Shown: one piece after another, positions 8,232 through 16,790 of the stretch
Layout of the letters: the number at the start of each line of letters is the position of its first letter
How positions within the stretch are numbered: the first letter of the stretch is position 1
Assembly (NCBI RefSeq): GCF_901827155.1
Contig: NZ_LR594660.1
Coordinates: 186,001 to 250,000 of the forward strand
Source of the DNA: Variovorax sp. PBL-H6
Lineage (GTDB): Bacteria > Pseudomonadota > Gammaproteobacteria > Burkholderiales > Burkholderiaceae_C
Direction: 5' to 3'
DNA: 64,000 bases
Made by a program: the position numbers and the translations under genes
The notes under the pieces: generated by a model
What the model saw: the letters and a program-made list of their open reading frames with translations, nothing else
What the model was told of the DNA's origin: nothing
The model's database searches: none

Positions 8232-8266
8232 CGTTAGTTGCGCAGTGCAACGAACGATGCTATACT
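8232..8266 (+). promoter_or_regulatory. nadM-Nudix promoter with the same palindromic operator
   Basis: Palindrome at 8232-8256 (arms CGTTAGTTGCGC and GTGCAACGAACG), -35 TTGCGC at 8238-8243, 17-base spacer, -10 TATACT at 8261-8266. Over the 35 bases only two positions differ from the copy at 4515-4549. A second, 18-bp perfect palindrome (AAGGCCTGCGCAGGCCTT, 8268-8285) sits over the expected transcription start and may be another protein-binding site. Confidence 0.85.
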
Positions 8267-8307
8267 AAAGGCCTGCGCAGGCCTTGCGCTTTTTCACACC
8301 ATAAAGC

Positions 8308-9420
8308 ATGACTTCCCCGCTCCCACCGTCTTCCTTCGACCTCGCTGTCTATATCGGCCGCTTCCAGGGCATGCACCTCGGCCACCAGGCCCTCATCCTC
8401 GACGCACTGGCGCTCGCACCGCAGGTTGCCATCGTCCTGGGCTCCGCCTTCCAGGCGCGCAGCCCCAAGAATCCCTTCACCTGGCAGGAGCGCGCCGACA
8501 TGATTCGGCTGGCGCTGCCCGAATCGGACCGCGAGCGCGTGTTCTTCGTGCCGGTCCGGGACTACTACGAGGACGCTGACTGGGTTGCTGCAGTGCGTGC
8601 CGGTGTCGCCGAGGTGGTGCCCGCTGCCCGCAAGGTCGCGCTGGTCGGACACTTCAAAGACCACACGAGCTATTACCTGAACCGATTCCCTGGGTGGGCG
8701 CTTCAAGAGCGTCCCCGATTCTCGGACCTGGACGCAACAGCGATTCGCAGTGTCCTGTTCGACACCCCTGGCCAGCCGCGCGAAGCAATTTTCATGTTGC
8801 TCAAGCCAATGGTCCCCGCGGGCGTCTACGACTACCTGACGGCCTGGTGGTCGCTGCCCTGTCGGTCGACCCTCGCATGGGAGGCTGAGTGGCTGCGTGG
8901 TTACAAGGCAAAGTGGGGGCATATCAAGTCTTCCAACGCCGGCGACGCGGTGGTCATCTGCGGTGGGCATGTCCTGCTCATCCAGCGAGGTGAAGGCGCG
9001 GGCAAGGGGCTCTACGCCGTGCCCGGTGGCTTCATGGAGGATGGCGACCGCTTCTATGAGACAGCGGTGCGGGAGCTTGCGGAGGAGACCGGGCTCGCCT
9101 TCCTGGATACCACGCTGCTGGACGCGCTCGAGGACTCGGCCGTCTTCGACCACCCAGGTCGCAGCCCGCGCGGCCGCATCATTTCTCAGGCCTTCAAGTT
9201 CAATCTCGGAAACCTGCGACTCCCGGAGGTCAACGCGCAGTTCGACCCTGATGGAGGTGCCAAGAAGGCGCGATGGGTGCGAATCTCTGACCTGGCACGC
9301 ATGGAAGACCAGTTCTTCGAAGACCACTTTCACATCCTTGACCACTTCCTGCGCATTACGTCGCGACCGCTCGGCGTTGGTCAAAAGAGTGCATCCCGAC
9401 AGAAACTGTCGATTGCCTAA
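8308..9420 (+). CDS. nadM: bifunctional NMN adenylyltransferase / Nudix hydrolase
   Basis: 370 residues. Residues 15-27 (YIGRFQGMHLGHQ) hold the nucleotidyltransferase signature with His23-x-Gly-His26. The C-terminal part is a Nudix domain with box GGFMEDGDRFYETAVRELAEETGL split here as GGFMEDGDRF and YETAVRELAEETGL; the first Glu of the canonical box is Asp, while REL and EE are kept. The architecture matches NadM-Nudix fusions, which make NAD from NMN and ATP and hydrolyse ADP-ribose. Monocistronic under its own copy of the NAD operator. Confidence 0.92.
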   Translation: MTSPLPPSSFDLAVYIGRFQGMHLGHQALILDALALAPQVAIVLGSAFQARSPKNPFTWQERADMIRLALPESDRERVFFVPVRDYYEDADWVAAVRAGVAEVVPAARKVALVGHFKDHTSYYLNRFPGWALQERPRFSDLDATAIRSVLFDTPGQPREAIFMLLKPMVPAGVYDYLTAWWSLPCRSTLAWEAEWLRGYKAKWGHIKSSNAGDAVVICGGHVLLIQRGEGAGKGLYAVPGGFMEDGDRFYETAVRELAEETGLAFLDTTLLDALEDSAVFDHPGRSPRGRIISQAFKFNLGNLRLPEVNAQFDPDGGAKKARWVRISDLARMEDQFFEDHFHILDHFLRITSRPLGVGQKSASRQKLSIA

Positions 9421-9455
9421 CGCCCTCCCCGGCCGGGAGGGTTGGCAGCGCATGG

Positions 9456-9480
9456 AAAAGCGGAGCATGTGCTCCGCTTT
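9456..9480. terminator. bidirectional terminator between converging genes
   Basis: Perfect stem AAAGCGGAGCA/TGCTCCGCTTT with a two-base loop. It follows the NadM-Nudix gene on the plus strand and the minus-strand gene ending at 9505. Confidence 0.75.
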
Positions 9481-9504
9481 CGGTATTTGTGAAGGCGACG
9501 GTGT

Positions 9505-10338
9505 TCAGGCCCTTGGTGTCACAGAGGAACCGCTGACCAACCGTGCCAAGGGACCTCCCGGCGAGCCTGGAGCCGGGAGCCAACTCAGACCATACTTCTT
9601 GCGGTCCGGGATGGAGAGCGTACGGACAGGCTGTTGGAAGGCTGTGTTGCGTGAGGCCTTTGGGCCGCCCGCCGGCGGTCCCGGCGGCGATGTCCGGGGC
9701 CGGGCCTCTGCGCGACGCCGGTCGTCCGCATCGCTCCAGTTGACCGCGAAGGCCATCAAGGTCGCGATGACCGCGAGCACGAGCAGGCACTCGAAGGCGT
9801 TCCACGCTGCTTTGCCTCTCGGGTTCGGCTTGAGCACGTCCGGTGGCGTCCAACTGCTCGAAGTCTCGCGTTTCACGCTCGGACTCCACTCGCCAGGGCG
9901 GCTAGCGGCATACGATTCGCGCGTTGCCTTTACCGCGCTCGTGGTAGGCGTCGCGGGGCTGCCCATGCCTGAAGCGGAAACCCCCGCGCTGAAGCCTTGG
10001 TATGTCGGCGGGCTTCCACCTTCGGGCTGCGCTTGCCGCCATTCAACCGTCGAGAGCACGTCGGGCGGCGCTGGGGAAGCGGCGGCTGGAAGCGGCGCGC
10101 CCGGCTCAGGTGAACTGGCTAGCGCGGGGTCCGGTAAAGCGCATGCCTGCCCGCTTTGGCTGGCTTCCTGAACGGCGGCGTCGACCAGCTTGTCCGGGAC
10201 GTCACAGAGCTTGTGCTCAATTTTCTGAAGTTCCCGGTTGAAGACCAGGCACTGCTCTTTGGCAGCTAGGGCACTTGTGGATAGCTGCATCGCGGTGAGC
10301 GCGATGGCAGCAAGGAGCGCCTTTCGTTGTGTTTGCAT
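9505..10338 (-). CDS. hypothetical exported/membrane protein
   Basis: 277 residues. An N-terminal signal peptide (KALLAAIALTAMQLSTSALA) is followed by a short domain with two Cys (KEQCLVFN, HKLCDVP), which may form a disulfide, then a long Pro/Ser/Ala-rich linker. A single hydrophobic segment (FECLLVLAVIATLMAFAV, about residues 180-200) would anchor it in the inner membrane, leaving a basic Pro-rich cytoplasmic tail. Family unknown. A GCTAGAC motif lies at the expected promoter position upstream. Confidence 0.65.
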   Translation of the reverse strand: MQTQRKALLAAIALTAMQLSTSALAAKEQCLVFNRELQKIEHKLCDVPDKLVDAAVQEASQSGQACALPDPALASSPEPGAPLPAAASPAPPDVLSTVEWRQAQPEGGSPPTYQGFSAGVSASGMGSPATPTTSAVKATRESYAASRPGEWSPSVKRETSSSWTPPDVLKPNPRGKAAWNAFECLLVLAVIATLMAFAVNWSDADDRRRAEARPRTSPPGPPAGGPKASRNTAFQQPVRTLSIPDRKKYGLSWLPAPGSPGGPLARLVSGSSVTPRA

Positions 10339-10399
10339 GGGGTGCTAATGATTGGTATATAAAACGTCTAGCAACCTCGTGCATAAAATTGGCTCGCGC

Positions 10400-10747
10400 T
10401 TAATAAAAACCGCGGGAAAATCCCCAGATTCCGGCCAAAAACAGCCCAAGCACCACAACTGCACGAGCCTTCGCCAGGAGGCCGGTGCCCGCCGAGCCCA
10501 ACGCGCGCTGCAGTCGCCGCGACTCCTTGGCGAAATCGCGGCGGCTTCCGAGCCGAAAACCGTCGTCGTGCAGGACCTTGTTCCTCATGGTGGCAATCCA
10601 GCGCAGGCCCGGTTCGGTGTTTGGAGGCAATCGGTGGCGCGCGGCAGTCGTGAGCGCGTGAAGCCCCTTTCCTCGGGCACCATAGCGTGTGGCCAGCAGT
10701 TTTTCCAGCCGGCGGGACCAGGTGATGACAAGCTCGATGTCGGACAT
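10400..10747 (-). CDS. DUF4145/HEPN-like protein with C-terminal membrane segment
   Basis: 115 residues. The middle contains IATMRNKVLHDDGF, where RNKVLH fits the R-x4-6-H motif of HEPN-type helical domains and resembles DUF4145 proteins of plasmids. The start MSDIELVITWSRRLEKLL is typical of such small helical proteins. The last 25 residues form a hydrophobic helix (AVVVLGLFLAGIWGF). HEPN domains can be RNases, but here nuclease function is not shown. Confidence 0.6.
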   Translation of the reverse strand: MSDIELVITWSRRLEKLLATRYGARGKGLHALTTAARHRLPPNTEPGLRWIATMRNKVLHDDGFRLGSRRDFAKESRRLQRALGSAGTGLLAKARAVVVLGLFLAGIWGFSRGFY

Positions 10748-10786
10748 GCAGCGCAGAAGTAGTTCTCGCGTCTAGGTATCGAGCAT

Positions 10787-10818
10787 AAAAAAAAACGCCC
10801 CTGGATGTGAGGGGCGCT
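10787..10818 (-). terminator. terminator after HD-domain gene
   Basis: On the minus strand the stem GCGCCCCT/AGGGGCG is followed by a run of nine T (plus-strand A run at 10787-10795). Confidence 0.8.
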
Positions 10819-10836
10819 TGGGAGAATTACCGCAGG

Positions 10837-11547
10837 CTATGCGGCCAGGACAGCCCTACGGGCTTCCGCCAGGGCAGTGAGGCGCGTTCTGTGAACGGCG
10901 ACGCCGGCGGGCGTGTCAATGGTCTCGTAGGGAGGGATGGGGTTCTCAAGCAGGAAGCGGAACGCCTCGCGCAGGAAGATTCCCTGCCGATAGTCGCGAT
11001 GCAGCTGCCCGGCCCGGCCTCGCTTGTCAGCCTCGACGGCTATCAGGAAAGGCTCGAGCAACTCGGGCTGGGCAACGAGCGGAAGCCGCTCGAACAGCCG
11101 AATCACGCCCCGTGGGTTCATCTCAAACGCGCGGTGCACGTTGAGATGATGCTCGCAGACGAGCAACGCCAGGGTCTTCCAGTCGTTCGGGACGCCGAGC
11201 CTGTCGCTCACCTCAGCGACCGGAGCGAGGCCGGCGTGCTCGTGGTTGATGTGCTGGGGCAGCTCGCCCTGTGGCGTCAGCGCCTTGCCCAGGTCATGGA
11301 CGAGAGCGGCGTAGCGCACCTTGGGGTCTGAGGACAGCATCGCTGCGGCCTCCAGGGTCAGCTCGATGTGCCTTCCTGTGTCGATTTCGGGGTGGTGCTC
11401 CGGGCTTTGCGGGATGCCGTAAAGCGCGTCGACCTCTGGCAGGAATCGTCTGAGCTCACCGCTCGCGCGAAGACGAGCCAACTCCTCATGAGGGGCTGGG
11501 GCAGTTAGCCAGGCGAGCTCGGCGGGGATGTCAAAGTGAATCGTCAT
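10837..11547 (-). CDS. HD-domain phosphohydrolase resembling the C-terminal part of CCA-adding enzymes
   Basis: 236 residues from MTIHFDI. Metal-binding motifs are H-x-IELT (GRHIELTLEA), HDLGK (LVHDLGKALTP) and INHEHAG. The stretch YGIPQSPEHHPEIDTG and the following CEHHLNVHRAFEM region match the HD domain of bacterial tRNA nucleotidyltransferases (Cca), which has 2',3'-cyclic phosphodiesterase and phosphatase activity. The polymerase half is absent. An orphan Cca HD domain could act in RNA end processing, which fits the RNA-repair genes elsewhere in the window; that link is inference. A GTCTAGACGGG leader motif lies about 25 bases upstream. Confidence 0.8.
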   Translation of the reverse strand: MTIHFDIPAELAWLTAPAPHEELARLRASGELRRFLPEVDALYGIPQSPEHHPEIDTGRHIELTLEAAAMLSSDPKVRYAALVHDLGKALTPQGELPQHINHEHAGLAPVAEVSDRLGVPNDWKTLALLVCEHHLNVHRAFEMNPRGVIRLFERLPLVAQPELLEPFLIAVEADKRGRAGQLHRDYRQGIFLREAFRFLLENPIPPYETIDTPAGVAVHRTRLTALAEARRAVLAA

Positions 11548-11601
11548 GCAATTTCCTTGGGGTTCTATTGCCCGTCTAGACACGAACGGCCCGCAGCCCC
11601 C

Positions 11602-11632
11602 AAAAAAGAGCCTACCAGGTTGGTAGGCTCTT
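11602..11632 (-). terminator. terminator after histone-like gene
   Basis: Stem AAGAGCCTACCA/TGGTAGGCTCTT with TTTTTT on the minus strand. Confidence 0.85.
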
Positions 11633-11635
11633 GAA

Positions 11636-12013
11636 TCAGGCAGCGAGCTGCATGTTCGGTTCGTTCGAGGCGTGGGTGCCGCGCAGCTGGACCGGGACGG
11701 GCCGGCCATTCGCTTCGCGGAGGCCAACGCGCAGGGTGTCCACCGCGTCCTGCTGGTCCAGCCCTTGGGCGCGCAGGCCATCGATGGTCTGCTTGTAGAG
11801 TTCCTTGCCAAGGTACAGCCCCGAGGCCGATGGTGCAGACTTACTCGCAGCAGCCTTCTTCGGCGTTGCCCGCTTGGCGGGAGCCTTCTTGACAGCAGGC
11901 TTTTTGGCCGCAGGAGCCTTCTTCGTGGCCGGCTTTTTTGCCGTGCCAGTCGCCGCAGCGGCCTTGCTGGATGCGGTCCTCTTTTTGGCCTTGGCCGTGG
12001 TCTTCTTGGTCAT
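11636..12013 (-). CDS. histone H1-like Lys/Ala-rich DNA-binding protein
   Basis: 125 residues from MTKKTTAK. Residues 1-65 are Lys/Ala/Pro repeats (PAAKKPAVKKAPAKRA), the pattern of bacterial histone H1-like/AlgP-type tails that bind DNA nonspecifically. Residues 66-125 form a different, less basic domain (LYLGKELYKQTIDGLRAQGL...) of unknown family. AGGACAGGACA precedes the start. With the H-NS-like protein at 38339 it may package or silence the element. Confidence 0.8.
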   Translation of the reverse strand: MTKKTTAKAKKRTASSKAAAATGTAKKPATKKAPAAKKPAVKKAPAKRATPKKAAASKSAPSASGLYLGKELYKQTIDGLRAQGLDQQDAVDTLRVGLREANGRPVPVQLRGTHASNEPNMQLAA

Positions 12014-12093
12014 GGTGATGGTGTCCTGTCCTTCTGGTGAGCCCCGTATCGGAGGGGTAACGACATGTCTAGCAACCGGGACACGCCCTGCTA

Positions 12094-12120
12094 AAAGAAA
12101 AAGCCCGCCGAAGCGGGCTC
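12094..12120 (-). terminator. terminator after TraN-like gene
   Basis: Minus-strand stem AGCCCGC-TTCG-GCGGGCT followed by TTTTTCTTTT. Confidence 0.85.
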
Positions 12121-12143
12121 TATGTAGAGGAGCTAGCAGCTCA

Positions 12144-14228
12144 TCACTGGCCTGGAAGCACGGGCTCGTTGACGATGCCACCTACGGTATTTCCAACGCC
12201 GCCGTTCCCCCCATTTGCCGGCACCGGCGGAGGCTCACCGCCCGGGGCGATGTCTGCCATCGCGCACGATTGGGTACGCACGCGAATCCAGCCTTCCCCG
12301 TTGCCGGCAACGATGACGCGGAAGGAGAGGGTGTTGTACCCCGCGACCAGGAAGGGGCGAAGGTCAACATAAGCGTTGAAGAACCAGCTTTGGTTGAGTT
12401 CGGGGTACCCGCAGCCAGTGCCTGTTAACGGGTTGGGGTTGAGGTTGTTGATGTTGTGCAGGTACTTGACCATGAAGGGCCTGCAGCCCTGCCCACAGGT
12501 GTACCCTTCCACGGTCGGATTCGATGCATCGCCACCTACGCCGGACATCTGAGCGTCGCAATAGTCGAAGGACTGGGGCGCGCGAATCACGCAGGTTTGC
12601 TCTTCCAGGGTGTACCCCTCGGGGCACTGGCAATTCAACCGGCCCCCGAAGCAGCTGGCGGGGGTTGAGTCGACGATGGCCCCTCCTGCACACTCGTACT
12701 TCCCGGTCGCACCAAGGGTGCAGCCGGCACTAGCGGGGAGACCGGTCCCTGGCGTCGTGCTGAGCTCCAGTGTCTCCATGCCTGGGGCGGGCCCAAGGAA
12801 AACGATGTGCTCGTTCACCTTGACCATCATCCAGTCGTCGAAGCCCTCGGCAATCATGGCGAATTCATCCGTCGCTTTTGGGTTGCCTGTCGTGAACCCG
12901 ACAGCTCGGTCGTAGACGCCCGAGGGCCAGTAGTTGTCGCCAATCGTGCCGATGTAGAACTCGCGCACCGGTCCGACTTGCGACACTTGATTCACCGCCA
13001 TGTCAGGTGAGGCTGCAATGTTGTCGAAGTTGCCGCTTCCTGCAGCGTCCGAGCGCAGGGGCGCTACGTACAGGATGTTAGGCGTGCTGTCGTGGCGCAT
13101 CAGGCTGTTGTCGCCCGGATGCGGTGAAATCACGTACGTATCGGGGCTAAGCCCTTGAAGCTCGCCGATAGGGATTTCCTTCGAGAACGGCTCAGTCGGA
13201 GAGGCCATCTTCCCTTGGAACTGCTGAATCGCTTGGTACTGAACCAGACCGGTGGACGGCGTAGCCAGGTACCGCTCGGCGGTTAAGCTCAACGCGTAGC
13301 CGAAAAAGCCGGAGTTCTTGAGCGAGCCGCAGCTGACAATGCGTGCGTCATAGGAAATCGCGCCCTGTGCGACCATGTCGCCGTTCGCGTCTTCTACGTA
13401 CACCGGCTCGAGCTGGCGCACGTAGTCGACGAAGGCCGCCGTTGCCCCATAATCGTTGAGCAGCTGCCGGATAGTCGTCGGCCCGTAGCAGATGCCCGGG
13501 TAGTAGCCGTGGTCCATCAGGCAAGCCAACTTGTCCGAGCCGGACTGGTCCTGGTCATAGGCGCCGCCTGTGTCCACCGTGACACGGCTGGTGATGGGCT
13601 CCCACTTCTTGTTGCGCACTTCGTATGAGAGCATCCCGGCGAGGGGGCTATTTGCCCAGCTCTGAGGGAGGCCATCCACCATGGTCTTGGGCGTGTATTG
13701 GGCAAGGATGAAGACAGGGTCGCTGTCGATGATTTTGGGGCTGCCGTACACAGCGCGGCCGCTGGTGTCGATGTTTGCATTCCAGGCCATGGCCTTCTTG
13801 CGCACACCGGTCGCCGTGGCCAGGTTGAATTCCTGGGTAAAGGAGAAGAAAGCATTCGAGATGCCTTCCTTCTTGATGTACCGCCCCACCTTCGTTGTGA
13901 ACGCGTTCTGGTTCATCTGCATCCACATCTCTGCGGCCATCAGGGCTGCTTGCTGGGTGCTCGGATTTCCAATCGGGATGTTCGGGAGCGTCCCGACGTC
14001 ATAGCCTGAAACCTCCGTCACAAGCCTGTCGGCAGCGAGCCCCCCCGACGCTACCGCCAACGGGGCAACCCGAGCATGCGCCACGCTCTCGCCCTTGATA
14101 TTGACCTCCTGGCTGCTGTACAGGACGGTCTTGAAGGGAGAGGACGTCAGAGGACGCGCCCGCGGCGTCTGCGCGAGGCTGCTTGTGCCGACAAGCAGCG
14201 CGGCAAGGATGATGAACAGGCGTTTCAT
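12144..14228 (-). CDS. large secreted protein with TraN-like C-terminal module
   Basis: 694 residues from MKRLFIILAALL, a clear signal peptide ending near SLAQ. The N-terminal 430 residues are unrecognised. The region from about residue 430 has VGFTTGNPKATDEF, GFDDWMMVKVNEHIVFLGP, then a Cys-rich insert (CECAGG-type spacing, CFGGRLNCQCPEGY) and finally YVDLRPFLVAGYNTLSFRV plus GNGEGWIRVRTQSC. The DDWM...VN...GP and GEG..R pattern resembles the end of TraN, the outer-membrane mating-pair stabiliser of F-type conjugation. Start at 14228 chosen because it begins the signal peptide. Diverges from the next gene. Confidence 0.6.
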   Translation of the reverse strand: MKRLFIILAALLVGTSSLAQTPRARPLTSSPFKTVLYSSQEVNIKGESVAHARVAPLAVASGGLAADRLVTEVSGYDVGTLPNIPIGNPSTQQAALMAAEMWMQMNQNAFTTKVGRYIKKEGISNAFFSFTQEFNLATATGVRKKAMAWNANIDTSGRAVYGSPKIIDSDPVFILAQYTPKTMVDGLPQSWANSPLAGMLSYEVRNKKWEPITSRVTVDTGGAYDQDQSGSDKLACLMDHGYYPGICYGPTTIRQLLNDYGATAAFVDYVRQLEPVYVEDANGDMVAQGAISYDARIVSCGSLKNSGFFGYALSLTAERYLATPSTGLVQYQAIQQFQGKMASPTEPFSKEIPIGELQGLSPDTYVISPHPGDNSLMRHDSTPNILYVAPLRSDAAGSGNFDNIAASPDMAVNQVSQVGPVREFYIGTIGDNYWPSGVYDRAVGFTTGNPKATDEFAMIAEGFDDWMMVKVNEHIVFLGPAPGMETLELSTTPGTGLPASAGCTLGATGKYECAGGAIVDSTPASCFGGRLNCQCPEGYTLEEQTCVIRAPQSFDYCDAQMSGVGGDASNPTVEGYTCGQGCRPFMVKYLHNINNLNPNPLTGTGCGYPELNQSWFFNAYVDLRPFLVAGYNTLSFRVIVAGNGEGWIRVRTQSCAMADIAPGGEPPPVPANGGNGGVGNTVGGIVNEPVLPGQ

Positions 14229-14345
14229 TGAGGTGAGGCCGGGTTGTGGTGTACGCGGTATAGGGAACGAGGGTTTAGCCACGCCGGTTCGGCCTGTCTA
14301 AACCGCCGGTAGCTAGACGGCGTAACGTCTCAATGAAAGCTGAAA

Positions 14346-15923
14346 ATGCTTAAGCCATTTCTGCGCTCCGTCTCCTATCTCGTGATGGCAAGCTTGCTGT
14401 TCACGGGCATGCCTGCGCCCATGCCCAAGGCCTTCGCGCAAGCCGCGCCTATCAGCAACTGCGCCAACGTCCTCGCAGCCGACCAGGGCATGGACCCCGC
14501 CTGCAGTGCGAAGCGCTTCGGCAGCCAGGTCGTCGCCTATCCCAAGCTCCAGTGGGAGCGCATTGCCGAGGTCCCAGCCCCCACGGTGACAACCGGCGGA
14601 GGCGTCTTGCCGCCCTCGACCGAATCGTTGGCCATGGCCAATCGTGCTGCAATCGCGCTCGGCGTTCCCTCCAGCGAGGTCACGAGCGCCGTCCAGATGT
14701 TTCCGTCCAACGTGCCTTTCGTGTTCGCGCGCTACAACCCGCTGGACAACACGATGTCGGTCGACATCTTCAAGCTCGAAAAGGGTGGTAGCGGCAACAG
14801 TGTGACATCGGGCCTCTACCATGCGAAGTTCGCGCCGAGCCACGGCAACTTCTGGAAGGCGTCCGGCGCCTATCTCGACCCTCAGCGCCGTATCGCAGGG
14901 GACACTCCGGGACTGAACCCCTTCGAGGCCTTCACCTGCCCGGCTAGCACGACGTTCTGCAACCTGAGCGTGTCGGGAGCGCAAGTGGTTGTGGGACATG
15001 CAATGCGATATGTCGGAGCTCCGCTGAGCGTCCTTGCGGTTGCTCAAACTCGGTTCGACCAGACGCAGACCAAGAGTGGCAACGCCTTTAAGAAAAAGGT
15101 GACCACCAAGGTCTACGGGATGGCAAAACCCGCATGGCTGATTGGCTATCCCGCCCAGTTCCAAGCGCGCTCGAGCACCATCCCCATGGCCGCATACTGC
15201 GCCAATGACCCTCGCGCCACAACCTGTGCCCTGTACCAGACGGCAAGTGCCGGCGTCATGTTTGAGCAGTACGAAGGCGGCTCGCTCTCCGCGTATGAGG
15301 ACGCCTGGCTTATCGACCAATGGACGAAGTCCGGCCTTGGCTGGCTCGCTGTGCTGGTCGTCGCGGTGGTGCTCAGCTTTACCGTTGCAGGCATTGGTGC
15401 AGCCGTCGGTCTGAATGCCGCGGCCGCGACCGGCGCGGTGACGTCCGGCGTTGCGACAGGCGTCATGGGCGGCTACCTTGCGGCTGCTGGCGTCACCATG
15501 GGTAGCCTCGCCATGTCCGTGGCGGTGGAGGCTGCGCTTATCGGGGGCGCGATGATGCTAGGGGGGGCCGACCTCAGTGGCCCCTTGAAGTTCGGCTACA
15601 ACGCCATTTATGGCCAGGTGGAGAACGTCAAGGGATACAACGACCCCCCTAACTACGACAAGAACAACCAGCTGCTGAACATGAAGGTCGTCCCCCTGAC
15701 GCACAACGAAATCACCGGAAACGCGTACGGGAACGCGCTGACTGGCTTCGCAACCACCTTTCAGGGGACCTGCCCTCCTGGAGCGGCCTTGGCCAACTGC
15801 GCCGGTGCGACTGGCGTCATCCAGCACGCGGACCAATATATCGAGCAAAATCAGGTTCAATTCTTGCGGGATAACGGCGGAAAGATTGTTCGCAACGACG
15901 CGGGTGGCGGGTTCGGCCAGTAA
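14346..15923 (+). CDS. secreted protein with hydrophobic Gly/Ala-rich segment
   Basis: 525 residues. A long signal peptide (VSYLVMASLLFTGMPAPM) ends near FAQA. The middle 300 residues carry scattered Cys, probably disulfides (SNCANVL, FTCPASTTFCN). Residues about 330-415 are very hydrophobic and Gly/Ala rich (WLAVLVVAVVLSFTVAGIGA and a second stretch), suggesting membrane insertion. No family recognised. The divergent arrangement with the TraN-like gene suggests a shared envelope or transfer function. A GCTAGAC leader motif lies upstream at 14313. Confidence 0.65.
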   Translation: MLKPFLRSVSYLVMASLLFTGMPAPMPKAFAQAAPISNCANVLAADQGMDPACSAKRFGSQVVAYPKLQWERIAEVPAPTVTTGGGVLPPSTESLAMANRAAIALGVPSSEVTSAVQMFPSNVPFVFARYNPLDNTMSVDIFKLEKGGSGNSVTSGLYHAKFAPSHGNFWKASGAYLDPQRRIAGDTPGLNPFEAFTCPASTTFCNLSVSGAQVVVGHAMRYVGAPLSVLAVAQTRFDQTQTKSGNAFKKKVTTKVYGMAKPAWLIGYPAQFQARSSTIPMAAYCANDPRATTCALYQTASAGVMFEQYEGGSLSAYEDAWLIDQWTKSGLGWLAVLVVAVVLSFTVAGIGAAVGLNAAAATGAVTSGVATGVMGGYLAAAGVTMGSLAMSVAVEAALIGGAMMLGGADLSGPLKFGYNAIYGQVENVKGYNDPPNYDKNNQLLNMKVVPLTHNEITGNAYGNALTGFATTFQGTCPPGAALANCAGATGVIQHADQYIEQNQVQFLRDNGGKIVRNDAGGGFGQ

Positions 15924-16102
15924 AGGGGCCCATCCTTCTCATGCCACACAACGGCGCCGACATCTAAAATCGTCGGGGACCGTTGGCTTATAGGGATGGC
16001 ATATGGTATAGGCCGCCTTTGTGTGCTAAAATAGGCGCACTAAGTACGAAAGAATTCCGACAACGGTCGGCGCAAAGATTCCACCTATATCAAGGCAAAG
16101 AA

Positions 16103-16720
16103 GTGAAGATTGTTTCCCGATTCGCCGTGGCCATCACGGCAGTGATGCTGTCGGCATGTCAAACTCCCATCATCCATGGAATCAACAAGACGCTCAACGC
16201 TGGGACGGGGCTTCCTGCGAACATGCAGCATCGGAATATCGCGGCTGAAGTCGTGCTCGACGAGGCTTGGCCCGGCAACTACCCCTTTGCCAATCGCAAT
16301 ATTCTCTACACCTTCGGAATCGAGTCTGGCTCTCCGGAGTACGACATGCGCGTAGTTCGACTGAACATCCGGCAACCCGAGTACGGCGCGTGGGTGAGCA
16401 CGGGGCAGAAGGTATGGCCGACGTCGGCCATGGTTCCTGACCACCTTCGGGCCCTGAAGGCGGGCGACCGCGTGGAGGTGCGGCAGACTGGCATGTACGA
16501 CGTGAACAAGGACTTTGTGGCCAAGGGTGAAGGCAACATCGTCGTAGGCGTCCTGTGCAGCAAGGGTGACCCTGGATACGACGACTGCTTGAAGAAGCTC
16601 CCGCGCATCGGGAAGTTCCCCGGCTTCGGCGAGACGGGAACGCTCTACCCGGCAAGCGTTCAGGAGTACGGTTTTACGTTCACGCCGAAGTACGACAAAG
16701 ACGGCAAGGCAATCCGCTGA
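16103..16720 (+). CDS. hypothetical lipoprotein
   Basis: 205 residues beginning with GTG (VKIVSRFAVAITAVMLSAC). The lipobox LSAC places the lipidated Cys at residue 20. The mature part is beta-rich with KAGDRVEVRQTGMYDVNKDF, and two Cys near the end (VLCSKG, YDDCLKK). An upstream in-frame ATG at 15983 would bury the signal, so GTG is preferred. Family unknown. Upstream at 16027 is a TAAAAT box. A terminator follows the stop. Confidence 0.75.
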   Translation: MKIVSRFAVAITAVMLSACQTPIIHGINKTLNAGTGLPANMQHRNIAAEVVLDEAWPGNYPFANRNILYTFGIESGSPEYDMRVVRLNIRQPEYGAWVSTGQKVWPTSAMVPDHLRALKAGDRVEVRQTGMYDVNKDFVAKGEGNIVVGVLCSKGDPGYDDCLKKLPRIGKFPGFGETGTLYPASVQEYGFTFTPKYDKDGKAIR

Positions 16721-16742
16721 GGCATCCGGGCCCCCGTTACCT

Positions 16743-16773
16743 AAAGGCCGCGCCCTCGCCCGGCGCGGCCTTT
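16743..16773 (+). terminator. terminator after lipoprotein gene
   Basis: Perfect stem AAAGGCCGCGCC/GGCGCGGCCTTT. Confidence 0.75.
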
Positions 16774-16790
16774 CTACATCTGGCGCATCA

